Positions 12,173 to 35,000 of a stretch of 64,000 bases of DNA are shown in pieces. The DNA lies in contig NC_090796.1 of NCBI RefSeq assembly GCF_040054535.1, positions 1,778,001 to 1,842,000 on the forward strand, in the 5' to 3' direction. Source of the DNA: Antennarius striatus (taxonomy: Eukaryota; Chordata; Actinopteri; Lophiiformes; Antennariidae). The translations under genes and the position numbers were made by a program. The notes below the pieces were generated by a model. It was not told the DNA's origin. It was given only the letters and a program-made list of their open reading frames with translations, and did no database searches. The number at the start of each line of letters is the position of its first letter. Position 1 is the first letter of the stretch.

Positions 12173-14857
12173 AAAGGACCACTTGATGTATTTGTAGAAT
12201 TTTATTGAATAATCTTTGTTGCTCTCTTCTGTTGGAGGCAGAAATAATGTTTGACACTTCAGAAAATCTCAAGTCATGCTTCTTCACACCTCTCATGTTT
12301 CAGAAAGAAACATCGCTTCGATTGTTTCTGACCTGGATCTTGTTCTTTACAACTCAAGGCAGTGATCGGTCACGTTTTCTTCCAGTGCTTTGCTGTTTGC
12401 GTCATCCTACCTCAGAAAAGAACCATCCATCCATCTGTCCATCCTCTGTCACCACGTTTGAAGAACCGTGTTATATAATTCTCTGTTGGTTTCTCATCAA
12501 ATGTTCTCCACTAAGTCAGGTCCCGATCAGTTGTCGTCATGTGGCGATTGGAGATGCTGACTCTCTTCCTCTTCCACCTGTCTGTCAGTCATCTTGAACT
12601 CAGATAAAAACCAAACGTGGAGCCCAGACCGGAGGAGGTTTACGTGTTATTGTCACGATTCATCCGAGATGGATGTCGGAGTGTCCAAGAACCACGTGTT
12701 CCTCCACCACAGGCCCAGAGCCCCCATCTCCCAGTGAGACACACATCTACACGGCAGTGCTGTGTGCTCCCAGGGCTCTTCAGTACTGACGTGTCTCCAG
12801 TGCATTTTGTTCATGTATCAGAGGCATGACAGTTGTAAGCAGTGTGACACTGAAAGACGCTCCAAAGAATGCAAGCGTTCAGTGATGAGTGGAATGTCTG
12901 GATCTCGTCCAGATGTGGATTTCAGTGTGACAGCAGCTGCAGTTTGGCCTGGTGCATTGAAAAAGCATAGCGCTGTGTGTGAACCAAAGAGTTTAGGGGA
13001 CTATATTATGTTTATGTGGCTGCTTGTGCACGTTTGTGCAGGCTGTTGGTTTTGTGATGTAATCTGGAATGTAAAAGGCTACATCGAAAGAACTCTCCTG
13101 CGGTGGTTGTGGATGTGGGGTCTTGCAGCTTTGCAGCTTCTTTGGGTTCTTTGAGGATGCTGGATGAAGTCTCTAAGGAGAAAAGAACACTTACAGTTCA
13201 CTATAATTTAAATGCATTTGACATTAATAATTGAGTCACTATTGGAACCTTGTGTTGCACCATTTGTAACGGTCAGTTCTATGAGCTAAACAGAGTGGCA
13301 TATTTGGCAATAAATTAGCAGCCTGACATTAAAAACTGGTTATAAATCATTGGGAGTGAAGCACTCAGTTTGAGAGTGGATTTTTTCTGCTGGGATCTTT
13401 GAAGCAGTTCTTTAAGCTCCAACGTTGGTCTTTTTTCACTGAAGTATTGATTGGATTGGTCCAATCTGAGGTGAGGCTCAGCTGCTCGCTGCTGCCCTTT
13501 GCATCACAAATGATTTTTAACCAGTTTTTACTGTCAGGCTGTTCATTTAATGACAAATGTGCCCTAAAACTGACTTTACTGACAAAGCATTTGTGAAGCT
13601 TCACAGAAAGACATTGTTCTCGAAAACAAATGAAGAAAATTGGAACATTTTAAACAACTCACGACCTAAAACAGCTGTAAAGCTCTCGTGACCTACTAAG
13701 AGTCTTGAGAAGCCCAGGGTTGCCTGAGAAGACGTCATATTCACCCTGAAATCCTCACTGACATCTGTTAATTCAGGCTCTCGGTAGCGGACTTTGGAAC
13801 AGCGTTTCATCAGTTACACCCCCAGGACCCCCCCAGGTGTCGCTTCTCTACAGTCAAACCTAAAGGCCCCAGAACATTAAAACCTGGTGGGGCGTCTCAC
13901 ACGGCAGGATTTTCAGTCAGTTTAATGTCGGTGAACACTAGCTGACTAACTAACATTAGCCTAAGACTAAGACTGGAAGCTTCAGCTTAAATCTGTCAGA
14001 TGGATGAACACTATTAGACAAGGACAGACACACACCTTTCACTTGGAGGCTGTGTGCTCCTGAGTCAAAAGGCTTTGAGGCTACAGGTGTAAAAACTGTG
14101 GCGTTAATTCTGTTGAGAACCTGGAGATGTCAATCTGAGGTCATTTCCTTGTTGTATTCAGTTGATCTTTTTATTCTTTACTAAGTCCTTGTCTCCTTCA
14201 GTTGTCCAGCAGAATGCAGCAGTTCTGTTTTTCTGTGAAGCTCCTAAAATGTGAACGTAATGCGGTGATAACGGCTGAATTTGTAGGTTTTTTTTGTGTG
14301 ACCGTGACAAAACAAGAAGCAGTAAATTCAGATTTAGGTCATCTTGACCGTTCACATTCATGATTACAGTGACCTGTATGGAGCTCTAATGGGAACATGT
14401 GTTCCCACAAAGGCAGGCATGTGTACACGGATGCATTTTTTGCACGTCATCTACATCACCAACAACAGAAACATCACTTGTGACGTTTGAACTGAAGTGC
14501 ATTCGGAAAGACGTTTCGTTGTGGAGGACGGCTGAGGCTGAGGCTTCGTCAGCAGCTTGTGAGCAGCGTTAGCATCGTGTTTATCGCCTCTCCTCAGGTG
14601 TCGGGTGACTCGTGGCGGCTTTAGTCGGGTCACGTGAACACGCTGAGTGTATGGAAGTGATGTGTTTCAGAACACCTGATGCATTTTGAGGTCAGCCTGG
14701 CTTATGCATGACTGCTGTTGCTCCCCCAGCTGGTCGTGCATCACAGCAGCTCCTGCATCCTGAGAGCGGAGAGGTCAGTTTGACGTTTTTCAGAAACAGA
14801 AGGGCGTGGAGACATTTCCCGAACGGGCCTGAACACGGAGGAACTCGGAGCAACATC

Positions 14858-14978
14858 ATGGAGCAGCTAGGTTGTAAGTAGGTGGAGGTTCATGTCTTGT
14901 TTCTGTGCAGGTGGAGCATCCTGCCGGGTGTGCAGCGTGTCATGGACGCAGTCAAGGGGGGTCATGCGACCTCCCTGA
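14858..14978 (+). other. tdrkh: Candidate tdrkh 5' leader exon end and overlapping upstream ORF
   Basis: An ATG at 14858 lies 16 bases before a strong donor (T|GTAAGT, exon end 14873). Spliced to the acceptor at 14909-14910 it reads on for about 27 codons in a frame different from TDRKH and stops with TGA at 14976-14978, past the TDRKH start codon at 14942. If this leader exon is transcribed, the spliced mRNA carries an overlapping uORF. The donor is strong, but where the leader exon begins is unknown; AG sites precede 14731 and 14791. Confidence 0.4.
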
Positions 14979-17900
14979 GCTCAGGCAAAATGGTGGCCCT
15001 GGCTGCAGGGCTCTCAGTGGGGGCCACGGTGGGATACATCATCTATCGCCACGTACGCGGCGCCAACAGCGGTGAGTCGGCAAACAGTCCGTGGGTAGTT
15101 GGTAACAACCAGGAAGCACTTAGAGAGCACATAACACAGTGACATATGGGGTCACATGATTGCCAATAATCATTAACATTAACCAGCGTGAATTTACTTG
15201 TTGCACATGATGACTTTTTTAAAAAAAATTATCTGTTCCATTAACAGCGGAGCAGCCCGACCTCGAGACGTCCAAGATGACCCTACCGGTAGAAGTTTAC
15301 AGGAACATTTCCAGATACCAGGCCACGTTTTTGGACACGGTGAGTCGGTCGGATCCAGATAAGAACTTTTCATCCGCTCAAGTCCTTAAATAAGAAATGA
15401 CTTGTAACACACAGTAAGTACAACACAACGAGGAGTAGCTTACATTGGAGACCTTTCACGTAGTTACTTCATAGTTGATCACCTACAACTGTGAGAGCGG
15501 CTTTATCAATTTAATGCATTTTACTGAAGTAATAGTTGAACTAATACATGTTATAAATACCAGTGCATTGACGTGCTCACTAATGTATTTCTTCTGCATC
15601 AGTTTCCTGATAGAGAAAAAAGATCAATCAATTCATCTCAGGCATCATTTGAACTTTATTTAGCTCTGTCCTATCAAGAATTTTTTATTAATAGCTAATC
15701 CAGGACTGCATTTTTACTCAAAAACATTTCTGATGTGACTTTTTATCATTTAAAGAAGTGTCGCTGAGCCTTGAAGGTGTGCAGCACACCCAGTGAAATC
15801 TCTCCTGCTTTCTCTTTGTCTCTCAGGTCAGCCAGAAGTCTGGCGCTCACGTCAGGGTTTCGTCCGACTCCGTGGAGCCCGGCTGTAAGACGGGCGTTTG
15901 CTTCCTGCTGCAGGGCTCCAAAGAGCAGGTCCTTCTGGCCCGTTGTGTTCTGGAGAACCTGGTCACTGACTGTGAACCAGTGACGGACACTTTGGAGGTT
16001 CCTCAGTCCGCCTTTGGACGTATAATAGGTAGCTTCCAAAGTTTAAGTACAATTCATTCCTAGATTCAACCTGTTTCATCAGAAACACGTTCTTTCCCAG
16101 CTGTCAGCGGTTGTATTGTTGCTCTTCTGTATAGGAGGATACATCCAGTGTTTGGCGCTACACATCAGAGTGGACACAAGACCAGTTTCTCTTGGCTTAC
16201 TCCTCTTGGTGTGCTGCTGTGTTGCAGGTAGAGGTGGAGAGAGCATCAAACTGATCACTAGAACCACAGGAGCCAAAGTGTGTCTGTCCAAAGAGAAGAA
16301 GCACGGTCCTGGAGCTCAGGGCAGCGTGACGATCACCGGGACCAGACAGGAGGTGCAGCAGGCCAAGGTGAGTCCGAGTCGGTCCTCTGGTTTCTAAATG
16401 AGAAACGATTTACCCATCATGCTTAGAGCCCACGGTACAGCCAGCGAGGGCAGGGTTCATCAATGGTCAGCTGATACAGCGAATGACCACGCCTTTCTAT
16501 CAGGAGCCTTTTTTTCTCTCAACCTGAACCCTTTCCTCCCATTTCAAGATAATGGCGCGTCTTATCGTCAGACTCAATCCTGTAACATTGCATGTTTTTT
16601 TGACTTATTGTATATTATAGTGAAGGAAAGCCCACCTTTGTGATCTCTGCAGGAGCTGATAGTAGAAAAAGTCAAAGAGGACATGATAGTCAGGACGAAG
16701 ATCTCCCAGTCGTCTGCCCTGAGGGAGAAACGTGGCCATACTGCAGTGTCTCAGAGGCCAGACAGTATCGACACCGTAGCGCCCGTGGGCTGGAATAACA
16801 ATGGCCCCTACAGCCAGAGAGAAAAAAACGGGCCTCTCCTGCACGCTGATGAGACCGGAGGAGAACCAGAACAGGTTTTTGTTAAGATGGACGACGAAAA
16901 CGACATGAAGGAGGAGGAGAGCGTCTCCTCAGACACAGGCTCTGAAATCTCTAAGTTTGAAAGTGAGTTCAGCTTCTGTCAAGCTGTCTTCTCTCTGATT
17001 GGTCCATGGGCGTTGTGATGTCACACAAATGTTTCCTATGTCTCTATGTGGTGTCCAGTTTCAAGTCCGGACCTGAGCTTCCAGCCAGATGAACATCTAG
17101 AGGTTTATGTTTCTGCGTATGAGAACCCAAACCATTTCTGGATCCAGATCCTGGGGGTTCGTTCCCTACAGCTGGACAAACTGACGAAGGAGATGACTCG
17201 CTTCTACAACGACACCCCCGCTGTAATGACAACATCTGGTCTCTTTGCTCTGAGTCCTGATGATTCCTCTGAAAGGAGAGCTCTCAGTCTCTTCAGAACT
17301 TCTGCCCTTTTGATAGTTGGAGTTGGGGTTGAACCCATTTTGTCCTGATTTTGTATTTCCAGGAGCAGAAGGTTGAAACCATTGTGGTGGGGGACATCGT
17401 GGCTGCTCCGTACCAGGACCACGGCACATGGAACAGGGCCAGAGTGCTGGGAGTCCTGGGCTCTGGACTGGTGGACCTTTACTATGTTGACTTTGGAGAC
17501 AACGGGGAGCTACCCAGAGACAGCCTTTGTCGTATGAGGTGAGATGGGACATCCCATAAATGATGTGAAAACATTTACAGTGTGAACACTACTGCCTGTC
17601 TTCAGTGACATTAACAGCTGTTGCTGCATGAATTTTTCAGGAGTGACTTCCTCAGTTTGCCGTTCCAAGCCATCGAGTGCAACTTAGCCGGAGTGAGACC
17701 TAAAGGTAAAGTACTGGTCTGAGGAACAGCTAGTAGGTGAAAACATAACTGTAGTCACGTTCTGCCTGCTGGACTGGTCCGGTCTCGTTGGTCAGGGGAG
17801 GTGTGGTCCGAGGCGGCCCTGGACGACTTTGAGCAGATGACCCACTGCGCCTCCTGGAGGCCCCTTCAGGCCAAACTCTGCAGCTACTCTCACTCCGACG

Positions 17901-19716
17901 TCTCCTCCTGGCCCAGCGTCAAGCTCTACGACAACACCGACGGAAAGGTGAGCTCTTTATTTCTAACTTATCTCTCTTATTTCTCACTCAGCTGGAATTT
18001 TTTTCCTCCTAGATAGTGGATATCGGTGCGGAACTCGTACGTCTGGGCCACGCCGACTGCGTCCAGGAATCAGTGAAGGAGAAGACGGGCGGTGAATTTC
18101 TGGGCAGTATGCAGAGGATGCTGGTGAATCCCTGAACACTGATGACTAATCTCAATACAAACCAGGACATCATTTAAAGCTGGGAAATGTTTAAGTTTTC
18201 ACTTCTTTATGACATTTTAATGATTAAACACTGCAACACAGACCAAACAGAGGTTACTGTCAGTCGAACTCTTAACCCCATAATTTTCAATCAAATCAAA
18301 ACAAATATATTTCATATAAAAAAATTCTTCCTTCAACATTTTAGTTGTAATGATGAGAATATGATGAAATTCAGAACTTTAATTCACTTAATGATAGATA
18401 TTCATGAAAATGACTTGACTGAATATGAAAGAGAGAACAGTTGAAATGTTAAAGTTGCATTTCTGTTTTTACCAAACATGTCACTGTAAATGAATTTTTT
18501 GTTGTTTCTTTTTCTCCCGTAGGACGACGTGATCGGAGCGTCGTCTGAACTCAGCCTCTCGTGCATCAGCTTGTCAGGTCAGTGCACAAGAGGCGCCCAG
18601 TCAGGAAGTAGCTACCGTCAATTCCAGACTACAAGCCTCTACTTTTTCCACAAGCTTTGAACCCTGAGGCTTAAACAATGATGGAGGCGCTTTTCTCTAA
18701 CAGGAAGAGCTGCTGTGTTACAGTTTTGAAAAAAAAAAAAGGTAATTAAATTTTTTAAAGATCCTTCTGTGTAAACATCTCATTACAACACCCTGACACC
18801 TGTGGATAAAGACAGGTACAGCTTATATTCAGGTGCACTCGATAGTCCAGTATTCACGGTATATGAATTCCATTCATATACATTTACTAGTGGGTAACAC
18901 TGCTGCGTCACACCAAGAAGGTCCTTGGTTCAATTCCACCTGGGGCTTTTCTGTGGAGTCAGTATGTTCTCCCCGTGTCTGAGAGGGTCCTCCCCAGGAT
19001 TCTCCGACTTCCTCCCACCTCCAAAAACATGCAGCTGAGGCGAACTGACCACGATGAATTGTCAGTGAGCAGCTGAAGATGAGATGATCACGAGTATCTC
19101 ACCTTCAAGACGGTGAACGAATGTTTATTACTGACAAACTGCGTAATGTCAGTCCATTACTAACACCTCCACTTCCACTTGTTCTGGTGTCATAGCAACA
19201 GAACCGTCACTGGTAAGGTCACAACTCAGTTTTTTCTTACACTTCATATCGGGCCAATTTCTTGAGGTCAGCTGCTGATGAAAAAAAAATGGGGAAGGAA
19301 ATACTGCTGTCGGAGACACAAACAATGGATGCTAAGTCCAAACAGAACCACTGAGGAATTTTACTCTCGTCAGAGCTGATGTGATGACTGCAGAGAGAAA
19401 ATTTGGTGATATTTTTTATCAAAATGTGTAGTTGTCCACCGTACTGAAGAGGCTTCGGGGTATTTTTACTTGGAAAGGTTTCTTTTTTTTCTGATATATG
19501 CAAGTAGGAGGTTAAGTACAATTTGAATGTTGTCTTTCTGACTTTTTGAGAAACGCACCTATACAGGGGGAAGTCTGACAATTTAATGCATGTTATAACA
19601 TGCATGTTTCTTTGGTGGTGAATACATTGGCAACTGTTGTTTTTTGTCTGTCTACCTCAGAAGCTGCCTCAATCTCAGGAAGCGTGGATGATGTCAAAGA
19701 GGACGACCTACTCTGA
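14942..19716 (+). CDS. tdrkh: TDRKH (TDRD2), Tudor and KH domain protein
   Basis: Twelve coding exons total 1653 nt (550 aa; human 561): 14942-15071, 15248-15339, 15827-16028, 16228-16367, 16653-16962, 17059-17222, 17363-17538, 17641-17705, 17796-17947, 18013-18123, 18523-18577 and 19661-19716. The start ATG is chosen because the sequence after it (SLSSGKMVALAAGL...) aligns with the N-terminus of mammalian TDRKH; an upstream ATG at 14858 is out of frame. Order: membrane anchor about residues 17-35, KH1 about 54-120, KH2 about 130-190 with an intact GRGG loop (142-145), an acidic linker, then an extended Tudor domain about 295-430 with the LYYVDFGDNG core, and the C-terminal LSEAASISG motif. 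In KH1 the GxxG loop is replaced by RYQA (66-69). TDRKH sits on the outer mitochondrial membrane, binds methyl-arginine of PIWI proteins and supports piRNA 3'-end trimming in the germline. Confidence 0.96.
18893..19065 (+). mobile_element. Degenerate fish LINE/SINE-tail repeat (upstream part)
   Basis: The phrases GGTTCAATTCC, GTTCTCCCCGTGT, CTTCCTCCCACCTCCAAAAACATGCAG belong to a very widespread teleost repeat whose full form continues into a 'cagggtgtaccccgcctctcgcc' block and a GGATGGATGG tail. It lies in the last tdrkh intron in + orientation. Copies in this window: 47183-47345 (+), 51640-51715, 57795-58075 and 59985-60140 (all opposite). I cannot assign the family name with certainty. Confidence 0.65.
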
Positions 19717-20340
19717 CACCAAAGATGAACATAATATTCAGATGTTGTTTCCCAGCTTGGTGACTACATTTGCCTCAGCATTTATGAACCATTGATGTCT
19801 GTAAACGTGGCGTCAACTCTTGTCCTCCTCTCTTCCAGTGCGTCAGCATCAGTTCAGAGGAGATGAAGGAGATGTTTCCTCCTTCAGTCCTCATCACGAA
19901 GCCTTACCTACTTCAGAAGCAGTTCTTCCAGCCATATTCACTTTGGTGTTGTCACATGGGTGCTGAAATCCTTTTTACGTTTTGCAGTTATGCTCTTCTG
20001 TTATAGTTAATGTTGCTTTGCTTCCGTGTTACTGTATTTTTGTGCTTACAAAATAATGAGAGGATCAAAAACTTCAGTATTATTTTTGAAAAACACTGTG
20101 AAACAAACCAGACGACAGCTGGTTGGCTAATAGATTGTTCTCTACTTATATATGTATCAAAGATTCAGTGACCTATGAAGACGACCTAACGAGTTAGTAT
20201 ATTTTGGAAAAGAAAGAAAATAATTATTGATTGTGTTTCAGTGTGTCGAGAAAAATGTGACCACTTCTGTGTCAATTTAAGGACAGAGGAGATCTAGACT
20301 ACATTACATATAATAAAATATTTTACGTCACAACAATGTT
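19717..20340 (+). other. tdrkh: tdrkh 3' UTR with poly(A) signal
   Basis: The stop codon is followed by about 600 bases without coding potential. AATAAA occurs at 20312-20317 in an AT-rich context with GT-rich sequence after it (CAACAATGTTTGTCTTTT), so cleavage near 20335 is likely. Confidence 0.65.
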
Positions 20341-20809
20341 TGTCTTTTACTTTGAAAAGTTTTTCATATTATAAATCTTAGAACCTCTGCCAAAAAAAGT
20401 CATGTTTGTGTGTCAGCAGGATGACACACAAACTGATTCATCAAACTTGGTGGGAGTGTTACACGTTACAAAGGAATGAACCAATCCCTATTTTCAGTGG
20501 GTGTGGATAAAGTGTGGAATCCAGGAATATTATTTTTGACAATTTTTATCTTCTGCACTAACTCTTGGAGTTAATTTTGGACCTATTCTTTAAATCATTT
20601 GCACCTAATAGATAATGGCTTACTAGGAAAGGGGTTGAAAGAGTGGGATGTATCCCACGGAGGAACTCAAAAAGCTAGTTTACTTCAGAAATGTTGGCTC
20701 GACTCGAGCATTACATTAATTTTTCTGTTTGAGAAGCCATTCATTCATTTCCATGACAGTGGCCACTGTTTTGTTTCTGTGTGGGTCGATGACCTCCATT
20801 CCGGATTGA

Positions 20810-20846
20810 CCAATCACATGAAAGTAGGTTACACTAGCGCATGCGC
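20810..20846 (+). promoter_or_regulatory. mbtd1: Likely mbtd1 promoter elements: CCAAT box and NRF1-like palindrome
   Basis: CCAAT stands at 20810-20814 and the palindrome GCGCATGCGC at 20837-20846, about 150 bases before the first start codon. The latter is the core of the NRF1 site. No TATA box is evident, which fits a housekeeping chromatin gene. The transcription start is inferred to lie between about 20850 and 20980. Confidence 0.55.
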
Positions 20847-20992
20847 AGAAGGAGCAGAGTAATTTGTTGATATCCTGTTTTGTAGTATTCATTTAGACTT
20901 TAGTATTTCAAAGCTAAATTTATCCCCAGCGTAGGGGTTTAATTTGCATTTGGCAGCGCAGTTAACTAGAACGTTATCTTTATGAAGGGCTG

Positions 20993-32038
<11,046 letters not shown>

Positions 32039-35000
32039 CATCACGGGGTCAGGACGGAGCAGGACGCGACGGATCGGGAGCCACGTCCGAGCCGGGACCC
32101 GGACCACGGAGAGACCAGCTGGAGTCAGACCACAGGCCTACTATGGATTTAGTGCTGCGAGGCGAAAGGGGATCATTTTCATTCATTCAGAATCCTGAAG
32201 GGAACAAGTTTTTCTCAGCTTTTAGCCGTGTGTGCACATAATCGCTCACAAAACCCTGACTGACGGGTCTGAAAGGACCACCGGGGGCTCGGCCTGGGTC
32301 ACACACGTTAGGGCATTTTCTCTGGGTGTGACATCATTCGTCTCCAGTGGGGAAACATCCATCCAGGCAGGAGCGGTTCTACCCAATCAGGGTCCTGCGA
32401 GTCGACGTCCGCCTGCCCTGCATCTGCTACAATCTGGTCTGAGCACAGAGACCTGAAGAAACTGTGAGAACCGTTTATTGAGCCAGGTCTTAGATTTCTT
32501 TGTTTTTCCTTTTTTGAGTTTTAGGACAGAATCGACCGCTGAACGGCCCGACGACAGAAGAAGAGCTGGCAGCCAGAGGAACAGAGGTGTTTATATTTTG
32601 GTTATTTTCTTCTGAACAATATTTGCCAGACACTTTTTTATTTTGTTCATAGTACTTGAAGTACTTTTTTCTTTTACTTTGTAATGATTTTTTTTTTGTC
32701 TTAATGTTCTTATTTTGCATTTACATAAATGGTGGCTGTTTGGAGAACTAAATGTGCATTGTTTCATAAAGGTAACTATCTTCACGTCGTATGTGGAGGC
32801 CTATTAAAACAGAACAGAGTACCAACCACAGAGTATAGATAGTATTTGAAAAGAGAGCTTAGTACAGTGCTGCTAAGTGTTACTGATTATTTTCGTTCTT
32901 TCTAATATCGACCAGAAAATTTCCACAGCGGCATTTATTTCTGATTCAAACATTATAGAATCAAAATCAGAACCGACGTCTTCGGCCACCGACATTCAGA
33001 CGAGTCACAAAATGAAACAAATGCGGTGAGAGGCTGGACTTTGGACAGATTGATGCCATTAATCAGTTTTTAAAATTGTTTAATACACTAATAAACTGAT
33101 TAATCACATTAATTCAGAAAAAAGATTTTTAAAAATCCACATTGAAGCCACACCTGTTGCTTCTGGAAGCGGTGTGAACGGGTGTAAATGAATACAACTC
33201 GATTCATTCTTGTTTTAGTTATATAACACTGTATGGTTTCTTCTCTTATACACTGAATGTATAGATTCAGCGTATATACGAACACGTTTCCCCCCCCCCC
33301 TGAAACTGGTCCAGCTGTTTCACCTGCCTGTCGATCGCTGAAGATGAGCTTGATTTTATAAGATGTGGGAGTCATTTTGGACGTGTCTGTAATGTTGAAC
33401 TTAAATGATGAAGCTGTGGACAAGCTTTTTTTTTTTTAATAAAAAAAAAAATCACATTAGTTTTAAAGGAATACTAAACGAACACGTTTGTATATAAGTG
33501 AGCAGCAGGGTATGTGGCATCAGAGCGAAGCCTTACTGGTCTGATGTGAACTCTGACACGGGATCCAACGGGTCCAGCCTACAGATCCTACTTAGACCTT
33601 TGCGGTTTGAATGTGGCTGCTGGAACACAAGAACAACATACGTGACCAGTGCTGGCCTACTACTGGTTTAACTGGGTCCAGGGTCTTCAAACATGTTTCA
33701 CCACAGCAGTGGGTTAGACTGGAGACAAGTGTTTCTGCTCTGCTATGGATCGTGTCTGCTGTGTGATACCTAAAGGATCATTCAAACACATGGAGTATTG
33801 AGTGTGCCATTAAGAAAATTCAATATTATTTTTAAAAAAAATCAATATAAGGTTGTTTTTTTTAATCTCATTTGGTGTGAAAATGTCTAAATCTATTTGT
33901 ATTTTGCAAATTGTGATGTCACTTCTTATCATTCTGAACTTCTGATCAGTGAATTGAATGATGAGAAAATTTGAAATCTTAGATCAGTTTTCCCAAACGA
34001 CATTACATTTATTAAAATTCAGAGAGAATTGTTTGATCATCAGCTGATTTCATTCTTATTTTAATTTTTCTTGCATTAACCCACCTCATAAATGTCCGTA
34101 TATTTGCTGAATGCATTAAGTATGTTCTAACACTGAAGATGTGGCACACTCAACACTCTATACATGGTCGCCATGGTGATACAGGTGTGACTGTGGCTCT
34201 GCGCTGTTTAGATGAACGACAGGAGCCTTGGTCAGACAGTCTCACAATGAAAGGTTTTTTTGTCACCTGAATGCGAAAAAGAATATGTTAAATATTTTAT
34301 TAGTTGATATGCAATATCTTATAGTTTTTCTATTGCTTAGGTTGTTCACATGTCAGAGCCATATGTATGCAAGCTAGTTTATGATTCACCTGAGCCACAG
34401 ACACAGGTTTATTGTTAATCGTGACACATGAACAATGCACTGCTTTTCCAATAGTCTCTGAGGGCAGCATTCTTACACAACAGGATCATAAAGTGGCATA
34501 AATACATAGATTCTATATATAAATCCTTAATGAATATTATGGTATGGAGCAACAAATTCTGATTAATCAGAGATCCATGCTTGGCCATGGGGGGAAATAT
34601 GAGTCCTTTCATTCTCCTTAGAGCTCAATTTTTGCAGCTGTTTTATCTACTACCTCCTGATGTTAGCCACGTTTAGCTACAACCAGAGTGTGAAAATAGA
34701 CTATGGCAACGTGTTAGCATATGCAAATGATATGATTAGCTAAAATGATCCTCTTGAAGACTAGACACCAAAACATGAAGAATTTATCACAGCACATGAG
34801 GTAGTCTTCAAATTTGAATGATGCAATAATTATAGATCCCATATTATTTTGATGTTAAATAAAACTTATAGCACCCTAATGATCACTACATTAATATAAC
34901 TACCATATGAGATAATTTAACAAAAAGCTATTGTGTAACTGTGATTTGTGTGAGCATATACAGAATCCTTGATGTGTCTCTAAAGGCTGCACAGAAACAA

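Larger units (their letters stand above)
10931..14730. other. Intergenic region between tmem94 and tdrkh
   Basis: I see no exon that belongs to a known protein. The region holds a SINE tail fragment (11567-11598), a perfect short hairpin (12137-12172) and AT-rich unique sequence. Open frames near 12205-12597 and 12762-13154 have no recognisable similarity or supporting splice signals. A CRE-like GCTGACGTGACG lies near 11645 and could belong to a distal tdrkh promoter, but I cannot place a transcription start. Confidence 0.5.

Noticed and set aside
12205..13154. Two 130-codon open frames on the + strand between tmem94 and tdrkh
   Set aside because: Neither has a recognisable domain, codon texture or splice support; the region is AT-rich with many chance frames. 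I do not call a gene here.
14858..14873. TDRKH translation start at the first ATG of the leader
   Set aside because: Splicing to 14911 puts it in the wrong frame; the ATG at 14942 aligns with the known N-terminus.
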